Part shown: positions 44,480 through 47,422 of the stretch, piece after piece
Numbering within the stretch: the first letter of the stretch is position 1
Layout of the letters: each line of letters starts with the position of its first letter
Source: Hydrogenophaga sp. NFH-34
GTDB taxonomy: Bacteria; Pseudomonadota; Gammaproteobacteria; Burkholderiales; Burkholderiaceae_C
Assembly (NCBI RefSeq): GCF_021401345.1
Contig: NZ_JACBGE010000032.1
Span: forward strand, 1-47,422
Direction of reading: 5' to 3'
DNA: 47,422 bases
Position numbers and translations under genes: made by a program
Notes under the pieces: generated by a model
What the model was told of the DNA's origin: nothing
The model's database searches: none
The model's input: the letters and a program-made list of their open reading frames with translations, nothing else

Positions 44480-45040
44480 TCACCCTTCTTCATCTTCCCA
44501 GTAGGCCCATGAAGGCGATCCGAAAAGCCTGCAGGTGCGACAGCTGCAGCGACTTCCATTCAATCGGGCCACTTTGTTCAGATACGTTGCACGGCCAAGA
44601 TGCAACGCGGAGCTGATCTCCAAGATGCCAGTTCCAAGTACGCGTGTCATCAGATACTCCGCCGCAGCCATTTCATTTTTGTACCCCACCAGAAGATGCG
44701 CAGCGAGGTCGGCGTCTTCAAGTTGATCGTGCTTCGCTAGAAGCTCCATGGTTTCAGCCGACGTGCCTTGAAACCACTTTTTCCTCGTTTGCCGAACCAC
44801 CGCGCGAACACGCGACGCACTCAGGGTGAGGAGCGACGCAACGTCCGCTGTCGAAAGACCTGACGAACAGAGGTACCACGCGATGTAGTTGCGCCATGCC
44901 GTATCTGAACGCTTGTATTTCAGATTGCGCACGTGAGTGCCCCCATACCATGATGGAAGAAGCAACTCCAAATCTTCACCGCCGGGTTTCAAATGCCGCA
45001 GCGTGTTGGGACGAATAAACTGAAGCCCGCCTTCATTCAT
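44480..45040 (-). CDS. helix-turn-helix protein with C-terminal cysteine motif
   Basis: 186 residues, ATG at 45040. Residues 60-90 (LSTADVASLLTLSASRVRAV, VRQTRKKWF) look like a helix-turn-helix and a second helical pair occurs near 135-155 (LGTGILEISSALHLGRATYL). The C-terminus has a Cys-x-Cys-x2-Cys group (GSRCSCRTCRLFG) that may bind metal. The layout recalls FlhC-like regulators, but the match is not good enough to name it. Lower GC than the ICE core, and flanked by noncoding DNA; a recent acquisition with a regulatory role is likely. Confidence 0.55.
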   Translation of the reverse strand: MNEGGLQFIRPNTLRHLKPGGEDLELLLPSWYGGTHVRNLKYKRSDTAWRNYIAWYLCSSGLSTADVASLLTLSASRVRAVVRQTRKKWFQGTSAETMELLAKHDQLEDADLAAHLLVGYKNEMAAAEYLMTRVLGTGILEISSALHLGRATYLNKVARLNGSRCSCRTCRLFGSPSWAYWEDEEG

Positions 45041-45132
45041 AGCTTTGGTGACTCCTCAATGATCGGCCTAGGATTTCGACGCTCTGGTACATCAGTAGAC
45101 ACGCGATTCGGCATCTAAGTCACGGCTGTGAA

Positions 45133-45178
45133 GAGGGTCGGCAGGGATTCATGTAAAAAACCGCAGGAATGGCCCTAA
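45133..45178 (+). pseudogene. remnant of a SprT-like gene 3' end
   Basis: GAGGGTCGGCAGGGATTCAT and the following bases are the inverted match of the last codons of the SprT-like gene (46281-46325), encoding GRDSCKKPQ followed by a stop in both. Similarity lasts about 45 bases and fades on each side. With the SprT copy it brackets the TacAT-type pair in inverted orientation. The rest of the gap 45041-45258 shows only the TA operator. Confidence 0.6.
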
Positions 45179-45217
45179 GTCCCTGCCAGCATTGAATATT
45201 CGTGGCTGTTGTTCTGT

Positions 45218-45237
45218 ACGGCAGTTTGCCGTAAAAT
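45218..45237. promoter_or_regulatory. operator/promoter of the TacAT-type operon
   Basis: ACGGCA-GTT-TGCCGT (45218-45232) is a perfect inverted repeat overlapping TAAAAT (45232-45237), a likely -10 box, 22 bases before the antitoxin ATG. This is the expected site for autorepression by the ribbon-helix-helix antitoxin. Confidence 0.7.
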
Positions 45238-45258
45238 CACATACCGGAGGATCAACCC

Positions 45259-45540
45259 ATGCCCGCAGCCATCTCTACAGCCCGTCTAGAAGCCAGGATC
45301 AGCACCGATCTGCATTCGATGCTCAAGCGCGCCGCAGAACTCCAGGGGCGCACCATGACTGATTTCGTGGTTTCGGCCGTTCAGGACGCTGCGCAACAGG
45401 CCATCGAGCGAGCAGAAGTTATCCGGTTGTCGCTGGCCGATCAGGAGTGCTTTGCTCAGGCGCTGCTGTCGCCGCCAGAACCGTCCCCAGCCTTGAAGCG
45501 TGCGTTCGCCCGCCGCAGCCAGCTGCTGCGCGCTGAATGA
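45259..45540 (+). CDS. tacA: DUF1778 / TacA-type antitoxin
   Basis: 93 residues, ATG at 45259 (CGGAGGATC upstream). An N-terminal ribbon-helix-helix domain (TARLEARISTDLHSMLKRAA, ELQGRTMTDFVVSAVQDAAQ) is followed by a flexible C-terminal tail (LSLADQECFAQALLSPPEPS), the segment that wraps the GNAT toxin in TacAT and related pairs. It neutralises the toxin and represses the operon through the palindrome upstream. It overlaps the toxin start by four bases. Confidence 0.9.
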   Translation: MPAAISTARLEARISTDLHSMLKRAAELQGRTMTDFVVSAVQDAAQQAIERAEVIRLSLADQECFAQALLSPPEPSPALKRAFARRSQLLRAE

Positions 45541-46034
45541 GTCGCGCACCGTTTCAGCTCGCGCTGCTCAATGGTGCTCATGATCGGACCACTTTCAACA
45601 GTGGTTCGGCGCCGTTGGATCGGTACTTGCGTGAGCAAGTTACCCAAGACGTTCGCCGTCGCGTAGCCGCCTGTTTTGTGGCCACGACCGATGGGAAGCG
45701 CATCGCTGGTTACTACACCTTGGCATCGGCCAGCCTGCTGCTGGCCGAGCTTCCAGCCAGCACGGGGAAGAAGCTGCCACGCTATCCGACCGTGCCAGCG
45801 GTTCGCATGGGCCGCCTGGCTGTCGATCAAGGTTTCAAGGGGCAAGGGCTGGGCAGTGCACTACTCGCAGATGCTCTCGGCCGGGCCGCCCGCTCCGAGG
45901 TTGCCGCCTACGCCTTGATGGTGGATGCCAAAGACGATGCGGCAGCAAATTTCTACCGGCATCATGGCTTCGTCACTCTGCCCGATTCACCGAGAACCCT
46001 GTTCTTGCCACTGGCAACCGCCCAAGCTGTTTGA
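45537..46034 (+). CDS. tacT: GNAT-family toxin (TacT type)
   Basis: 165 residues; ATG overlaps the antitoxin stop. GNAT acetyltransferase fold: start PFQLALLNGAHDRTTFNSGS with the FNSG/C-LDRYL signature of TacT-like toxins, then AVRMGRLAVDQGFKGQGLGS, where the acetyl-CoA pyrophosphate loop reads Q/R-x-x-G-x-G (QGFKGQGLGSALL), and AYALMVDAKDDAAANFYRHHGF near the end with the catalytic Tyr. Members acetylate the amino acid on charged tRNAs and block translation. Complete length and motifs suggest an active toxin. The pair probably stabilises the element. Confidence 0.9.
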   Translation: MSRAPFQLALLNGAHDRTTFNSGSAPLDRYLREQVTQDVRRRVAACFVATTDGKRIAGYYTLASASLLLAELPASTGKKLPRYPTVPAVRMGRLAVDQGFKGQGLGSALLADALGRAARSEVAAYALMVDAKDDAAANFYRHHGFVTLPDSPRTLFLPLATAQAV

Positions 46035-46280
46035 AACGCATCGCCAAGCACCTACGGGTGGGAGTCGTACCGTCTTACGTAATACGCCATTACATACCAC
46101 GGTCGCTTCATGCGGGTCGATGAATCTTGGGTTTGTCACATTTGATAATTGGGCGTTATTCAGTGTGAGGCCGGTTTTGACCCGTTCTGCCCTGTGCGCC
46201 CGGTACGACTGACCGCTGGCTGGTGTTACTGGCGAAGGAGGCCGATGCTGATCCGCGATTTTCTCAATGAAATCATGTGA
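46035..46280. other. noncoding gap between the toxin and SprT-like genes
   Basis: About 250 bases of lower-GC sequence with no convincing frame, promoter or hairpin. It contains short symmetrical stretches such as TTACGTAA and may be debris of earlier insertions. I see no recognisable element. Confidence 0.4.
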
Positions 46281-47050
46281 TTAGGCCCAGTTCTGCGGTT
46301 TTTTACATGAATCCCTGCCGACCCTCGTGAACGCGGCGTTGCATTCCAAGCACTGGACACGGAGAGATGGTTTCCCCCATATGTTCTGTCCGCAGTCGCA
46401 GGTGAACTTTACGCGGTTCGACTTGTTCGCGGCCGACGCGGCGACCACACCGTTGGTCACGGTCGGCCGCACCACCAGGCTGGTGGCCACCGACAATGCC
46501 TGCGCCGGCGTCGAGCCGCCGCCGACGGCCGCACTCAACTGCATCGCTTCGCACTGCTGGCCAGCGGCCACCACCTCGGGCGCCGGAAACCGGTCGTACC
46601 AGCTGATCCGAAAATCCGCCGTCACCAGTTCCTCACAAGCCCGCAGGAAGCGCCCGCCCTCGATGGCGTAGTCGGCCATGCAGTCGCCGGTCCGTTGGCC
46701 ACCTGGCTTGCCGGTGGAGGAGGGCATTAGACCGATGGCCTCCATCTTCTCGGCCCACTGGCCGTTGTGGTACCTGCCGCGACCAGGCTTGCCGAAGTGG
46801 GCTTGCCACAGGTGGACCATTTCATGGACCAGGGTCTGCATGGTTTCGACCAGAGGGACCACGGCGAAGTAGGCCGGGTTGAGCGCGATCTCGTCGGTGG
46901 TGCGGCCGTCCAGATCCGCGAAGCGCTGGTGCGAGAAGTAGCCGCAGGTGCGCTTCTCTCGCTGCAGGGTGATCAGGCATGCCGGCAGCGCGCCCTCGAA
47001 CAGCGCCTGGTTGAAGTGGTCGTAGGCCCGCTGCAGCTCGGTGTAGTTGG
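46281..47050 (-). pseudogene. SprT-like zinc metalloprotease-family gene, 5' end removed by IS1071
   Basis: The open frame runs on the minus strand from the IS1071 boundary (about 47050) to 46281 without its natural start; an internal GTG at 46862 is not the real one. The sequence begins YTELQRAYDHFNQALFEG, then RKTCGYF-like KRTCGYFSHQRF, DEIALNPAYF, and the zinc site TMQTLVHEMVHLWQAHFG (HEMVH). Next come GRYHNGQWAEKMEAIGLMPS and, near the C-terminus, a Cys pair (CDCGQNIWG, VQCLECNAAF) as in the SprT/Spartan family. The family includes DNA-protein crosslink proteases. Loss of the promoter and N-terminus to IS1071 should silence it. Confidence 0.85.
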
Positions 47051-47422
47051 GGTCTCCTCGTTTTCAGTGCAATAAGTGACGGTACGAAAAGCTAGCACTG
47101 GCGCGGAGGTGGTGTTGGTAGATCGTTGATTTCATTGACTTTCCTGTTCACTTTCAAATCTGCGATTCGTGGCGTCAAACCGTGGTCGGTTTCATCCATT
47201 GGTGCCAGTTATCGATGCATTTGGCCGCGAAGGCAGGATTTGGTCAGCATAGCGGTCAACCGGGAAGCGAAACACACCCCGCAAGTTGATGCTCTCCAGC
47301 CTGGTGGGCGCAATCTTCCCGATCAGTTCCGGTGGAATGACCTGGCGGCGGTTCGACCAGCGATCCAGGACCGCCTGCATCTGTGAGGTATTCCACGCCA
47401 TCACGATGTTGGCCATCAGGCT
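47051..47422 (-). mobile_element. IS1071 (Tn3-family), one end, extends beyond window
   Basis: GGGGTCTCCTCGTTTTCAGT at 47051 and the following bases match my memory of the terminal inverted repeat of IS1071, whose ends are unusually long (about 110 bp). The transposase gene begins outside the window and ends near this terminus. IS1071 commonly borders catabolic and resistance genes in Comamonadaceae. Only one end is present, so its partner and the target duplication cannot be seen. Confidence 0.9.
47192..47422 (-). CDS. tnpA: IS1071 transposase, C-terminal part
   Basis: Last 76 residues of a Tn3-family transposase, reading in from the right edge. ANIVMAWNTSQMQAVLDRWS, VIPPELIGKIAPTRLESINL and RGVFRFPVDRYADQILPS are the typical ending of the IS1071/Tn5393-like TnpA group, where the IAP-x-R-x-x-x-INLRG stretch is nearly constant. 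The full protein is about 970 residues, so most lies outside. It stops 141 bases before the element boundary. Confidence 0.9.
   Translation of the reverse strand, partial: SLMANIVMAWNTSQMQAVLDRWSNRRQVIPPELIGKIAPTRLESINLRGVFRFPVDRYADQILPSRPNASITGTNG

Noticed and set aside
44480..45040. FlhC-like flagellar regulator
   Set aside because: Only the general size and a cysteine group are similar; no convincing motif match and no flagellar context.
1..47422. CRISPR arrays, tRNA or rRNA genes
   Set aside because: No repeat-spacer pattern, no cloverleaf-like segment and no rRNA signature was noticed in either strand.

Overview
The window is GC-rich DNA of a kind typical of Burkholderiales (Comamonadaceae-like betaproteobacteria). 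Most of it is the replication/maintenance half of an integrative and conjugative element (ICE) of the PFGI-1 / ICEclc / SPI-7 type. The marker is the gene order parA, ICE-type parB, DUF2857, an STY4528-like replication protein, the PFL_4669 (TIGR03761) family, DUF3158 and ssb, followed by DUF3577, DUF3275, DUF6094, RadC and SNF2-helicase genes. An IS1071 end at the right edge also fits this host group. No tRNA, rRNA or CRISPR array was seen, no relaxase or topoisomerase III gene is present, and only a few transfer-type genes are in view, so the element extends beyond the window or is degraded.

Layout. (1) 1-3.7 kb, minus strand: an operon of three overlapping tyrosine recombinase genes, the third cut short at about 121 by foreign DNA. 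(2) 3.9-12.5 kb, plus strand: partition and replication genes. The large STY4528-like gene carries inside its reading frame what looks like a replication origin: two inverted perfect DnaA boxes around three 14-bp repeats spaced exactly 22 bp apart and an AT-rich tract. (3) 12.5-16.5 kb: an insertion between DUF3158 and ssb, with a lower-GC patch of small or broken genes and a large DUF3701-type integrase under a palindromic operator. (4) 16.6-22.9 kb: ssb, a small winged-helix protein, an SNF2 helicase, then cargo (lipoprotein, membrane-bound spermidine-synthase-like enzyme, small proteins, SLOG protein). (5) 22.9-35.5 kb, plus strand: many mostly small ICE genes plus a cytosine methyltransferase, an adenine-methylase-like protein, RadC and a second SNF2 helicase. 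(6) 35.5-38.3 kb: RES-Xre toxin-antitoxin pair, DUF2513 gene, XerC/D-like recombinase. (7) 38.2-45.0 kb, minus strand: lipoproteins, a transglycosylase-DUF3262 fusion, a DsbC-like protein, a PH-domain protein. (8) 45.1-47.4 kb: a TacAT-type toxin-antitoxin pair and a SprT-like gene broken by IS1071.

The most unusual feature is in region 5. At least nine genes are preceded by the same kind of two-hairpin leader: a stem-loop opened by CAACCC, then a second stem whose 3' arm runs to the start codon and covers or encloses the Shine-Dalgarno site. The paired arms differ between genes yet stay complementary, as expected for selected RNA structure. Five leaders in the window also carry a pseudoknot-like element with covarying AACYCC/GGRGTT arms, which resembles the published description of the STAXI motif. 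One such leader is duplicated almost perfectly (174 bp) in inverted orientation 21 kb away. Together these suggest that much of the ICE maintenance module is controlled after transcription starts, by gene-by-gene RNA structures.
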